Positions 40,820 to 48,985 of a stretch of DNA of 64,000 bases are shown one piece after another. The notes beneath the pieces are model-generated. The model was not told the origin of the DNA, ran no database searches, and was given only the letters and a program-made list of their open reading frames with translations. Within the stretch, counting starts at the first letter, position 1; every line of letters begins with the position of its first letter. Both the position numbers and the translations under genes were made by a program. The stretch is from Elusimicrobiota bacterium. GTDB taxonomy: Bacteria; Elusimicrobiota; Elusimicrobia; UBA1565; UBA9628. The stretch spans positions 1 to 64,000 of the forward strand of contig JAUYSH010000116.1 in NCBI GenBank assembly GCA_030696455.1. Direction: 5' to 3'.

Positions 40820-41608
40820 ATGGAACCTCTGGCTCTGTCCGAGCTCGCCGGGGATCTGCCTCGCCCGGGCGTGCTGTGCACGCTCGCGAAGGTCGTGGGG
40901 TCCGCGCCCCAGGCGCCGGGCGCCAAGATGTGGGTGTGGGCCGACGGCTTCTCCGGGACCATCGGCGGCGGAAAGTTCGAGGCCGAGGTCCTGGCCGAGG
41001 CGCGCCGGCTGCTCGGCGACTCCCGGCCCGAGGCGTTCCTCAAGGAGTACACCCTTTGCCGGGAAATGGGACAGTGCTGCGGGGGCAAGGCGACGGTGTT
41101 CTTCGAACCCTGCGGCCGCCGCAAGGCGGCGCACGTCTTTGGAGCGGGACATGTGGCGAGGGCGCTGGCCTCGACCTTGGATGGTCTGGATCTCGAGGTC
41201 TGCGTCTACGACTCCCGGCCGGAGTGGGCCGACGCGTCGGCGTTTCCGCCAAAGACGAGAATTCTTCGAGCCGACCCGCTGTCGCTTGCGCGTGCCGCGG
41301 GCTACGGTCCCTTGGACGCCGCCTGCGTCATGACCAACGATCATGAGCTCGATTTCAAGCTGGTCGACATCCTGCTCGATAAGCCGCTGGGATATCTCGG
41401 TCTTATCGGCTCCATGCATAAATCCCGCGTATTCCGCTCGCGCCTGCCGCCGCCGCGCCGGGCGCTGTGGGACGCGGCCATGCGCTGCCCGATCGGGCGC
41501 AAGATTCCCTCCAAGAACCCGAAGGCGATCGCCGTCTCCGTCGCCGCCGAGCTGCTCGAGAAATGGGCGTACCGGATGCAGCCGAAGCCGGCGACCGTCG
41601 AGGCATGA
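40820..41608 (+). CDS. xdhC: XdhC-type xanthine dehydrogenase maturation factor
   Basis: A 262-residue XdhC family protein: LCTLAKVVGSAPQAPGAKM at the N-terminus, the Cys-containing MGQCCGGKATVFFEP, then a Rossmann fold AHVFGAGHVARALA and CVMTNDHELDFKLVDILL, with LGLIGSMHKSRVF. It binds molybdenum cofactor, supports its sulfuration and inserts it into xanthine dehydrogenase. Start at 40820 is preferred to a TTG at 40814. The stop overlaps the next ATG by 4 nt. Confidence 0.92.
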   Translation: MEPLALSELAGDLPRPGVLCTLAKVVGSAPQAPGAKMWVWADGFSGTIGGGKFEAEVLAEARRLLGDSRPEAFLKEYTLCREMGQCCGGKATVFFEPCGRRKAAHVFGAGHVARALASTLDGLDLEVCVYDSRPEWADASAFPPKTRILRADPLSLARAAGYGPLDAACVMTNDHELDFKLVDILLDKPLGYLGLIGSMHKSRVFRSRLPPPRRALWDAAMRCPIGRKIPSKNPKAIAVSVAAELLEKWAYRMQPKPATVEA

Positions 41609-42144
41609 GCGACGTTCGCGTCCGGCTGCTCGCCGCGGGGCGCGGAAGGCGCGCGGGCGGGCCCAAGGCGTGGGGGCCGTACGGCGGCAAGACCTTGCTC
41701 GAGGCCCAGCTCGGCTTTTTGGCGACGGTGACCGCGCCGGAGAACGTCGATATCGCGATCCAGGCCGAGTGGCTCGAGCGCTGCCGGGGGCTGTCGCCGC
41801 GGGTGAACTGGGTTGCGGCCGATCCGGAGGGCGCGGCGCTGGACTCGCTGCAGACCTTGCTCGCGGCTTCGCCGCGGGCGCGCGGCTTCGTGATCCATGT
41901 CGACATGCCGGTGTTCGATCTGCGCGTGTGGAGGGCGCTCGAGGCGGCGCCGGGGGACGCGGTGCCGGTGCATGCGGGGCGTCGGGGGCATCCGGTGCTG
42001 CTGGGCGCCGAGACATGGGACGAGGTCGCGCGTTTGGACCCGGCGACGGGGCGGCTGGATGAGTTCCTGCGGGGACGGCGGGTGGCTGAGGTGCCGGTGA
42101 ACACCGACGTGATATTCGCGAACCTCAACGAGGGACCGAAATGA
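41605..42144 (+). CDS. MocA-like nucleotidyltransferase
   Basis: A 179-residue NTP-transferase-fold protein: RLLAAGRGRRAGGPKAWGPYGGKTLLEAQL matches the LAAGxSxRxGxxK nucleotide-binding start, and FVIHVDMPVFD the metal-binding Asp. MocA-type enzymes attach CMP to molybdopterin, the cofactor form used by xanthine dehydrogenase relatives, and such genes commonly sit next to xdhC. The signature is somewhat degenerate, so the assignment is moderate. ATGA overlap on both sides. Confidence 0.8.
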   Translation: MSDVRVRLLAAGRGRRAGGPKAWGPYGGKTLLEAQLGFLATVTAPENVDIAIQAEWLERCRGLSPRVNWVAADPEGAALDSLQTLLAASPRARGFVIHVDMPVFDLRVWRALEAAPGDAVPVHAGRRGHPVLLGAETWDEVARLDPATGRLDEFLRGRRVAEVPVNTDVIFANLNEGPK

Positions 42145-43499
42145 TCGAGTTCGCGGTGAAAGGGACTCGGATCTATACGCCTGGCGGGCCTCGCGAGGGC
42201 GCGATATTGATCGAGGGCGGGCGAATCCGGGACATCGTCAACGGCGACGATGTCCCGAACGGAACGAACGTCAACGACGTGGGTGACCTTGCGGTGATCC
42301 CTTCTTTGGTGGACTCCCACGTCCACGTGAACGAGCCAGGCAGAACGGAATGGGAAGGATATTTGACGGCAACGCGGGCGGCGGCGGCGGGGGGCGTGGG
42401 GACGATTATCGACATGCCGTTGAATTGTTCTCCCGTCACGACCACCCGTAAGGCATTGAAGCTTAAGCTCGACGCGGTCAAGGGAAAATTGTCCGTCGAC
42501 GCGGCGTTCTGGGGGGGTGTCATCCCGGGGAATCTGAACGAGCTTCGGAACTTAGCCGACGACGGAGTCGTCGGCTTTAAGGCCTTTTTAACGCATAGCG
42601 GCCTCGATGAGTTTCCCAATGTTTCCAGACATGACCTCGAGGCGGCCATGCCGGTGATCGCGGGGCTGGGGCTGCCTTTGATCGTCCACGCCGAGCTCGA
42701 CCCGTGCGCCGCCGCCGGCGAGGATCCCCGGAAATTCGAGTCTTACCAGGCCTCGCGCCCTGGAGATATGGAGGTGCGGGCGATCCGCCTGATGATCGAC
42801 CTGTGCCGCAAGACGCGCTGCCGCACGCATATCGTCCACCTTTCCTCGGCCGAGGCCCTGCGCGACATCGAGGAGGCCAAGGCCGAGGGCCTGCCGTTCA
42901 CGGTGGAGACCTGCCCCCATTATCTGACCTTCGCCGACGACGGGATTCCCGACGGCGCCACGCAGTTCAAGTGCGCTCCCCCGATTCGCTCCTCCGACAA
43001 CCGCGAGGAGTTGTGGCGGGCGCTTGGACGCGGCGTCATCGATTTCGTCGTGTCCGATCACAGCCCCTGCGCCCCGGAGCTCAAGAAGTTCTCGGAGGGC
43101 GACTTCCTGGCCGCCTGGGGCGGGATCGCGGGGCTGCAGTTCACCTTGCCCGCCCTCTGGATGGGCGCCAAGCGGCGGGGGTTTCAAATCGAGGACGTCG
43201 TGCGCTGGACGGCGGAGCGCACGGCGGATTTCGCGGGGCTTCAGGCGAAGGGACGTCTCGAGAAGGGCCGGGACGCGGACCTCGTGGTCTACGACGACGC
43301 GGCCTTGTTCGAGGTGGAGCCCCGCGGGGTCCTGCATCGCCACAAGGTCACGGCGTACGCCGGCCTGCGGCTTCAGGGCGAGGTCGTCGCGCATTACCAG
43401 CGCGGCGCGCTGATTTACGATAATAGCGGGAATTTCCCCGCCGGACGGCGGGGAAAGGCCCTTCTCAAGGGGAGCGAGACATGGACTTCATCCAGCTGA
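42141..43499 (+). CDS. allB: Allantoinase
   Basis: A 452-residue cyclic amidohydrolase opening allantoin to allantoate. Metal-binding DSHVHVNEPGRTEWEGY, the carboxylated Lys in VGFKAFLTHSG, His in LPLIVHAELD and THIVHLSSAEAL, and SDHSPCAPELK near the C-terminus are the allantoinase pattern. It overlaps the MocA-like gene by 4 nt and the allantoicase start by 19 nt. Part of the co-directional purine operon. Confidence 0.94.
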   Translation: MIEFAVKGTRIYTPGGPREGAILIEGGRIRDIVNGDDVPNGTNVNDVGDLAVIPSLVDSHVHVNEPGRTEWEGYLTATRAAAAGGVGTIIDMPLNCSPVTTTRKALKLKLDAVKGKLSVDAAFWGGVIPGNLNELRNLADDGVVGFKAFLTHSGLDEFPNVSRHDLEAAMPVIAGLGLPLIVHAELDPCAAAGEDPRKFESYQASRPGDMEVRAIRLMIDLCRKTRCRTHIVHLSSAEALRDIEEAKAEGLPFTVETCPHYLTFADDGIPDGATQFKCAPPIRSSDNREELWRALGRGVIDFVVSDHSPCAPELKKFSEGDFLAAWGGIAGLQFTLPALWMGAKRRGFQIEDVVRWTAERTADFAGLQAKGRLEKGRDADLVVYDDAALFEVEPRGVLHRHKVTAYAGLRLQGEVVAHYQRGALIYDNSGNFPAGRRGKALLKGSETWTSSS

Positions 43500-44437
43500 T
43501 CGATCTGGCGTCGGCGCGCGTCGGCGGCAAGGCCGTCGCGGCCAGCGACGAGTTCTTCGCGCCGAAGTCGAACCTGCTCAAGCCGGCGAAGGCGGTCTGG
43601 CTCGCCGATAAGTACACCTCGCAGGGAAAGTGGATGGACGGCTGGGAGTCGCGGCGCCGGCGGACGCCGGGCTATGACTGGTGTATTGTTCGGCTTGGCC
43701 TGAGAGGTCTTATCAAAGGCGTCAATATCGATACCTCATTCTTCACCGGGAACTATCCTTCCCACGCGAGCCTCGACGCGCGCGACGGGAAAGGGCAGTG
43801 GACGGAGATCCTCCCGAAGACCGCGTTGAAGGGCAACGGCGACAATCTTCTGCCGGTCAAATCCGAAAAGCCTTACGACCAAGTACGCCTCAACATCTTC
43901 CCCGACGGCGGCGTCGCGCGGCTGCGCGTGTACGGCGAGGTCGCGCCGAACTGGGCCAGCATGCCGAAGAAAACCTTGGTGGACCTCGTCGCGGTTCAGA
44001 ACGGCGGGCTGCCTTTGCTCGCCAGCGACATGCATTACTCCCACCCGCAGAACCTGATCATGCCCGGCCGCTCGAAGAACATGGGCGACGGCTGGGAGAC
44101 CAAGCGCCGCCGCGGGCCGGGCTGGGACTGGGCGATCCTCAAGCTGGGCGCGCCGGGAATGATCCGCAGGATCGAAGTCGACACCAATTTCTTCAAGGGC
44201 AACTATCCGGACTCCTGCATGCTCGAGGGCGTGCACAAGCCCGGCGCCCAGGGCGCCGAGCTCGCCGACGAGTTCACGCCTTGGGCGCCCGTGCTGCCGC
44301 AGACCAAGCTCGCCGCCCATAAGCGCCACTTCTTTCGCAAAGAGATCGTGCCCCACGGCCCGATCACCCACGTGCGCCTCAACATGTACCCGGACGGGGG
44401 CATCTCGCGCCTGCGCCTGCTGGGGGAGCGCGCGTGA
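43481..44437 (+). CDS. alc: Allantoicase
   Basis: A 318-residue protein made of two allantoicase repeats (about 25-160 and 185-318). Each contains MDGWESRRRR/GDGWETKRRR, W.I..LG..G.I..V.IDT.FF.GNYP, and HVRLN(I/M)(F/Y)PDGG(V/I)(A/S)RLR. It hydrolyses allantoate to ureidoglycolate and urea. Its start lies inside the end of allB and its stop overlaps the next gene's GTG. Confidence 0.95.
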   Translation: MDFIQLIDLASARVGGKAVAASDEFFAPKSNLLKPAKAVWLADKYTSQGKWMDGWESRRRRTPGYDWCIVRLGLRGLIKGVNIDTSFFTGNYPSHASLDARDGKGQWTEILPKTALKGNGDNLLPVKSEKPYDQVRLNIFPDGGVARLRVYGEVAPNWASMPKKTLVDLVAVQNGGLPLLASDMHYSHPQNLIMPGRSKNMGDGWETKRRRGPGWDWAILKLGAPGMIRRIEVDTNFFKGNYPDSCMLEGVHKPGAQGAELADEFTPWAPVLPQTKLAAHKRHFFRKEIVPHGPITHVRLNMYPDGGISRLRLLGERA

Positions 44438-44823
44438 GGGGCCTGCTCGCCGGGGCGCTGCTGCTGCCGTCCGCCGCCTTCGCCGCCGAGCCGCTGCCGG
44501 TGAAGGTCTGCGTGAAGTGGAGCAAGGACCTCCCCGCGGCGCAGGCCGCGGGCGCCGGGCTTTTCGAATCCGTCACGCGCGTCGAAGGGAAGGGTCCCTT
44601 TGCGTCCTGCGGCGTCGTCGTCGAGACCGAATCGTTCGGCGTGGGCTGGCTCATGCGAGCGTGGATGAGGCAGGGCGTCTATTCGCCCTGCGGCGAGCGC
44701 CTCGGCGGCTTCAAGTTCCGCTACAAGGGCGACGAGTGGCAGGTGAAGCTCGTCGTCGGGCTGCACGAGTTCCTCGTGAAGAATCCGGAAAAGCTTCGGT
44801 CCGCCAAGGGCTGCGCGCCGTGA
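44434..44823 (+). CDS. Exported hypothetical protein in the purine operon
   Basis: A 129-residue protein with a signal peptide (LLAGALLLPSAAFA), four or five cysteines and a mixed beta sheet (VKVCVKW, SCGVVVETESFGVGW, FKFRYKGDEWQVKLVVG). The GTG start overlaps the allantoicase stop and its stop overlaps the uraD GTG, so it is embedded in the operon. Not recognised. Being exported, it is unlikely to be the missing urate oxidase. Confidence 0.7.
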   Translation: MRGLLAGALLLPSAAFAAEPLPVKVCVKWSKDLPAAQAAGAGLFESVTRVEGKGPFASCGVVVETESFGVGWLMRAWMRQGVYSPCGERLGGFKFRYKGDEWQVKLVVGLHEFLVKNPEKLRSAKGCAP

Positions 44824-45323
44824 CCCTCGACGTCTTCAACGCCTTGGCCGCCGAGGCGGCCCGCGACGAGCTGCTGCGCTGCTGCGGCTGCGCGCGCTGG
44901 GCCGACGCCGTGCTCGCGGCGCGGCCGTTTCGGGACAAGGCCGCCCTGCTGTCCGCCTCCGACGCGGCGTGGTCCAGGACGGAGGAGCCCGACTGGCGCG
45001 AGGCGTTCTCGCATCACCCGCGCATCGGCGGCAAGGACGCCCTGCGCGGGAAGTTCGCCGCGACGCGGGCCTGGGCGAAGGGAGAGCAGTCCGGCGCCGC
45101 GGCCGCGAGCGAGAAGACGCTCGACGCGCTGGCCGCGGGCAACACCGCGTACGAGAAGAAGTTCGGCCACATCTTCATCGTCTGCGCGACCGGAAAATCC
45201 GCCCCCGAGATGCTCGATTTGCTCAAATCACGCTTGACCAACGACGCCGGAGCCGAGCTGCGCCTCGCCGCGGGCGAGCAGAACAAGATCACCAAGATCC
45301 GCCTGGAGAAACTACTCTCATGA
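44820..45323 (+). CDS. uraD: OHCU decarboxylase
   Basis: A 167-residue protein of the 2-oxo-4-hydroxy-4-carboxy-5-ureidoimidazoline decarboxylase family: helical, with SHHPRIGGKDALRGKF carrying the catalytic His, NTAYEKKFGHIFIVCATGKSAPEML and an E...KI.KIRLEKLL end. It converts OHCU to S-allantoin after HIU hydrolase. GTG start within a 4-nt overlap; uraH follows with another 4-nt overlap. Confidence 0.93.
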   Translation: MTLDVFNALAAEAARDELLRCCGCARWADAVLAARPFRDKAALLSASDAAWSRTEEPDWREAFSHHPRIGGKDALRGKFAATRAWAKGEQSGAAAASEKTLDALAAGNTAYEKKFGHIFIVCATGKSAPEMLDLLKSRLTNDAGAELRLAAGEQNKITKIRLEKLLS

Positions 45324-45658
45324 GCACGATCACCACCCACATCCTCGACACCTCGATCGGGCGGCCCGCTTCGGGCGTCACGCTCATCCTCGCCAAGGGC
45401 AGCGGCGGAGGCTGGGCCACCGTGGGGCGGGGCGCGACGGATCTCGACGGCCGCTGCAAGACGCTCGTGAAGGGGAACGCGAAGCTCAAGAAGGGAGTCT
45501 ACCGCCTGACCTTCGGGGTCGCGTCCTACTTCAGGCGCACGCGGCAGAACGCGTTCTACCCGTCGATCTCGATCGTCTTCACGGTCCGGGATTCCCGGCA
45601 CCATCACGTGCCGCTGCTGCTCTCGCCGTTCGGCTACTCCACCTACCGCGGCAGCTAG
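45320..45658 (+). CDS. uraH: 5-hydroxyisourate hydrolase
   Basis: A 112-residue transthyretin-related protein: TTHILDTSIGRPASGV at the start, DLDGRCKTLV, HHHVPLLLSPFGYSTYRGS at the end. The C-terminal YRGS tetrapeptide and the catalytic His and Arg mark a true hydrolase. It hydrolyses 5-hydroxyisourate, the urate oxidase product. Last gene of the rightward purine operon; its TAG shares bases with the convergent gene's stop (CTAG). Confidence 0.95.
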   Translation: MSTITTHILDTSIGRPASGVTLILAKGSGGGWATVGRGATDLDGRCKTLVKGNAKLKKGVYRLTFGVASYFRRTRQNAFYPSISIVFTVRDSRHHHVPLLLSPFGYSTYRGS

Positions 45659-46959
45659 GGCTTGCGCTTGAGGCGGTCCTTGAGGGACTGCGGGACGGCG
45701 GCCCAGAGCTCCTTCACGGTCGCCAGCATCACCAGGCCGAAGCCCGCCATCCCGAGCGCGAAGAAGAACAGCGCGTAGGGCGAGGGCCCCAGCGCGAGCG
45801 CCAAGCCCGTCATCAGCGCCTGCAGGACGAAGCCGCGGCCCATCGCGGCGGGGCCGCCGGCGGGGGACTTCTCCAGGCGGAACACGGCGGTGTACAGCGC
45901 GGTCGCGGCCCCCGTCAGCATCAGGGCCGCGGTGCCGATCGTGAGCATGGTCGCGGCGGGCAGGAAGGCCACGGCGCCGACGCTGAGCCCGAAGGCCATG
46001 GCGACGGCGGGGAACGCGCCCATGACGCGCTCGGCGGGCGTCGTGGCGGGGTCCATGAACTTGGCGGCGAAGGCGGTCTGCGCGAGCGCGGCGGTCGCCA
46101 CGGCCGCGGTCAGCGGCGTGAGCGCGGCGGCGGAAGCGCCCAGGAAGGCGACCTTGGTCAGGTCGATCAAGGTGAAGGCGGCGGCGCCGGCGATGGCGCC
46201 GTGGCTCAGCGCCGCGGCGAAGACGCTGCCGGCGTTGGCGGGAGACCCGTCGCGGCTGCGCGTCGACCAGAGGCCGAACAGGGCGCCGAGCACGGCGGCG
46301 ATCGCGGTGGCGAGCGGGGCGTAGGAGCCGATGATGGCCATGGCACCCGGCTCGACGACGGCGGGGGCCTGCGCCGCCAGCGTGACGGCGGGGTGCGCGA
46401 TGAATACGCCGGCCGCGAGGGCGGCGCGGCCGAGGAACGAGCGGACGGGCTTCGCGGCGGGCGCGGCGACCGCGGAGGACTCTCCGGAGCGCGAGGCCGA
46501 GCCGTCGAACATCGCGTCGAGCTTGGCGCCGTCGGCGGGGGACTTCTGATCGGCGACGGCGGCGGCCGAGAGGACGGAGAGGGCGGGCGACGCGACATGG
46601 CCGAGGGCCAGCGGCGAGGCCTTGGCCTCGAGCGCCAAGGACTTGGCGGCGGAGATCGCGGCGACGGGGCGGACGGCGACGGGCGATACGGCGGCGGCGA
46701 CAACGGACGGCATGGCGGCCAACGCCGCCGGCCGGGCGATCATGGACGGCGTCAAGGACGGGGCGGAGAGCGTCGGGGTCAGGCCGAGGCTGCCCAGGGG
46801 GGCGACGAAAGTCGCGCCGCCGGGCGCCGCGGAGAAGGGGAGGACGGGCGTGACGGGCGCGGCGGTTTGGCCGGCGCGGACGGAGACTTGGGTCTGCGCC
46901 GAGGCGCTCCCGGCCGCGAGCGCGCAGGCCACGACGGAGGCGAAGAGGGTTCTCGTCAT
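45655..46959 (-). CDS. Exported Ala-rich multi-helix membrane protein
   Basis: A 434-residue protein: signal peptide (LFASVVACALAAGSASA), a 120-residue Ala/Pro/Val/Ser low-complexity region, a KLDAMFDGSASRSGES motif near 150, and then about eight hydrophobic segments in a Gly/Ala-rich C-terminal half. The MFDG motif recurs at the start of the first protein in this window. Function unknown. Start at 46959 rather than 46965 because the TATGAT element then has its usual 6-nt spacing. Confidence 0.7.
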   Translation of the reverse strand: MTRTLFASVVACALAAGSASAQTQVSVRAGQTAAPVTPVLPFSAAPGGATFVAPLGSLGLTPTLSAPSLTPSMIARPAALAAMPSVVAAAVSPVAVRPVAAISAAKSLALEAKASPLALGHVASPALSVLSAAAVADQKSPADGAKLDAMFDGSASRSGESSAVAAPAAKPVRSFLGRAALAAGVFIAHPAVTLAAQAPAVVEPGAMAIIGSYAPLATAIAAVLGALFGLWSTRSRDGSPANAGSVFAAALSHGAIAGAAAFTLIDLTKVAFLGASAAALTPLTAAVATAALAQTAFAAKFMDPATTPAERVMGAFPAVAMAFGLSVGAVAFLPAATMLTIGTAALMLTGAATALYTAVFRLEKSPAGGPAAMGRGFVLQALMTGLALALGPSPYALFFFALGMAGFGLVMLATVKELWAAVPQSLKDRLKRKP

Positions 46960-46965
46960 GGTCAT

Positions 46966-46971
46966 ATCATA
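46966..46971 (-). promoter_or_regulatory. -10-like element of the 45655-46959 gene
   Basis: TATGAT, 6 nt before the ATG at 46959. Confidence 0.4.
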
Positions 46972-47092
46972 GCCCGGGGGCCGTTTCGAGGGATGGAGCG
47001 AAGGACCCCTTATCGGCGGGCAATGGTCCTACTAAGGAATAGCCCCGGGGACCCGGGGTGAGCGCGGACATATCCACGCTGGACACAGCGGC

Positions 47093-47110
47093 ACTGTCGT
47101 CAACGACAGT
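47093..47110. repeat. 18-bp palindrome, copy 4
   Basis: ACTGTCGTCAACGACAGT, same core as copy 1, in the gap between the Ala-rich membrane protein gene and the GNAT gene. Confidence 0.75.
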
Positions 47111-47133
47111 TGACGGTCGCCGCCGTAGCCGGT

Positions 47134-47631
47134 TTAGAAGTAGTCCGGGGCGGCGAAGCGTGGGTCGGAGAGAAGTCCGTCGAGCCTTTTGCGGTTGGCG
47201 CGCGCCATCAGGATGGAGCCGGGCTTGCCGGGGCACGGCCCGAGCGCGGCGAACCCGAAGCGTTCGTAGAACGCCGGGGCGATGTCGGAGAAAAGAAAGA
47301 AGACCTCGGTGCCGTGGGACTCCTCCCGGGCGCGAAGAAACCCGGCGATCAGGCTCGAGGCATGTCCGCGTCCCCTCAGCGCCGGCGGCGTGGCGATGGA
47401 GCCCAGGCCGACGGCCGGGCGGCCCGACGGAAGAAGGATCTCATGCGCGAGCAGGGAGCTCAGCGGAACGCCGTCTCCGCCCGCCGAAACCCACCATGCT
47501 CCCGCGGCGTATTTCGGCGACGCGCGGCAGGCCGCGAGGTAGGCGTCGAGGCCGAGCCGTTCGCCCCAGACGTCGTAGCCCATCCGGTACACCGCCTCGA
47601 GCTCGGAGGCGGCCGCGGGCCGGATCGTCAT
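47134..47631 (-). CDS. GNAT family acetyltransferase
   Basis: A 165-residue N-acetyltransferase: beta-rich N-terminus, the acetyl-CoA-binding loop ALRGRGHASSLIAGFL near residue 85, and APAFYERFGFAALGP near 120. Substrate unknown. It starts 4 bp after the CitE-like gene and closes the leftward xanthine dehydrogenase operon, which makes a role in that pathway possible but unproven. Confidence 0.88.
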   Translation of the reverse strand: MTIRPAAASELEAVYRMGYDVWGERLGLDAYLAACRASPKYAAGAWWVSAGGDGVPLSSLLAHEILLPSGRPAVGLGSIATPPALRGRGHASSLIAGFLRAREESHGTEVFFLFSDIAPAFYERFGFAALGPCPGKPGSILMARANRKRLDGLLSDPRFAAPDYF

Positions 47632-47635
47632 CCTC

Positions 47636-48985
47636 CTATTTGCGCCGTCCCTCGAGGATATTGAGGAAGGAGCGCGAGGCGAACTCGGCGGGCGTCAGGC
47701 CCGTCGCGGAGGCCTCGGCCTCGGTGATGGCGCCGCAGTTGCGCGCGCGCAGGAAGTAGTTGAGCAGGCCCTGGCCGGTGGCGGCGTCGTCGAACACGTC
47801 GCCGACCAAGGTCGCCTGCGCGGCCTTCTCGATGAAGTTCTTGAGCCGCGCGGTCGCGGCGGGCAGGCCGCCGAGGAAGAAGGCGTACACGGCGCCGTAG
47901 CGCGTGGGCAGCTGGGCGGGATGCAGGTCCCAGCCCTGATAGAATCCGTTGACGAGGGAATGCGTCGCGTGGTCGTAGTGCAGCTTCCAGGCGCGCTTGA
48001 CCGCTTCCACGTTCTCGCGGTCCTGCGCGGCGGAGAGATACTCCCCGGCCGCGGGACGGTGCGGACCCACGGGCATCACGTTCGTGGCGCCGTCGGACAT
48101 GTTGACGCCGGTGCCGGCCAAGGTCACCTGCATGACGTGTTTGGCGAAGTCGCAGGAGGCGTGGTCCATGCGCTGGTGCGCCGCGGTGATGTTGCACGAG
48201 GCGGTGTAGTCGTAGGTGCCGAAGTGCGCGCTGACGCAGCGGCCGGGCAGGGCGTCGACCATCGCGCGCAGGGGGGCGGCGCCGTCGAAGCCGATGATGG
48301 ACTGCGGCGTCTCGACCATGAGCTCGACCTTGATCGTGCCGGGCTTGAGCTTCTTCTTCTTCTCGAACGCGTTGAGCAGCTTGTGCAGCGCCGCGGCCTG
48401 CCCGGCATGGACGACCTTGGGCAGGGTCACGTAGAACGGGTCGGGAAGCCGGCCCTTGGTCGCGCGGATCAAGGTCGTCAGGAAGATGTCCAGCGTACGA
48501 GCCGAGCGGACCGACAACTCGTTGGAGAAGGTCTTGATCCGGATGCCGATGAAGGGCGGGAGGGTGCCCTCGTCGAGGCCCTTGGCGACCTCCTCGGCCG
48601 CGGAGACGGCGTGGCCGTCCTCCTCCGCGTCGGACCGGTTGCCGTAGCCGTCCTCGAAGTCGATGCGGAAGTCTTCGACCGCTTCGCGCTTCAGCTTTTC
48701 GACGACGCGATCATAAACCTTGAGCGCCAGGAGCTCGTCCATGCCGACCGCGCGAGAGAAGGTGATGGCGTCGGGGGCGTAACGGGATAATGCCCGTAGA
48801 GAGAGCTCTCCGAGTTTTTTGGCGGAATCGGATTTGAACAGGTGCGCTCCGCCGTAAACGGTGTGCACGGGCTGGCGCCCGAACGAGTCTCCCGGGAATC
48901 TCTTCAAATGCAGTTCGTTCTGGCGATTCAAGGCCGCGAAAGCGGCCTTGAGAGCTTTAGCATCGAGAGTCGCCTGTGCCTTCAT
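47636..48985 (-). CDS. CitE/HpcH-like lyase (DUF6986-type)
   Basis: A 449-residue TIM-barrel protein related to CitE/HpcH aldolases: DFRIDFEDGYGNRSDAEEDGHA with the metal-binding acidic cluster, RIKTFSNEL, FYVTLPKVVHAGQ, KVELMVETPQSI with catalytic Glu, and SAHFGTYDYTASCNI with Asp. It is longer than CitE. I associate this form with DUF6986 proteins found near ureide genes. Its position right after the dehydrogenase subunits suggests glyoxylate handling (for example condensation with acetyl-CoA), by inference. GGGAG precedes the ATG, which also overlaps the upstream stop. Confidence 0.8.
   Translation of the reverse strand: MKAQATLDAKALKAAFAALNRQNELHLKRFPGDSFGRQPVHTVYGGAHLFKSDSAKKLGELSLRALSRYAPDAITFSRAVGMDELLALKVYDRVVEKLKREAVEDFRIDFEDGYGNRSDAEEDGHAVSAAEEVAKGLDEGTLPPFIGIRIKTFSNELSVRSARTLDIFLTTLIRATKGRLPDPFYVTLPKVVHAGQAAALHKLLNAFEKKKKLKPGTIKVELMVETPQSIIGFDGAAPLRAMVDALPGRCVSAHFGTYDYTASCNITAAHQRMDHASCDFAKHVMQVTLAGTGVNMSDGATNVMPVGPHRPAAGEYLSAAQDRENVEAVKRAWKLHYDHATHSLVNGFYQGWDLHPAQLPTRYGAVYAFFLGGLPAATARLKNFIEKAAQATLVGDVFDDAATGQGLLNYFLRARNCGAITEAEASATGLTPAEFASRSFLNILEGRRK

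Noticed and set aside
44434-44823. Operon-embedded small protein as the missing urate oxidase
   Set aside because: It has a signal peptide and no uricase motif, and is too short.
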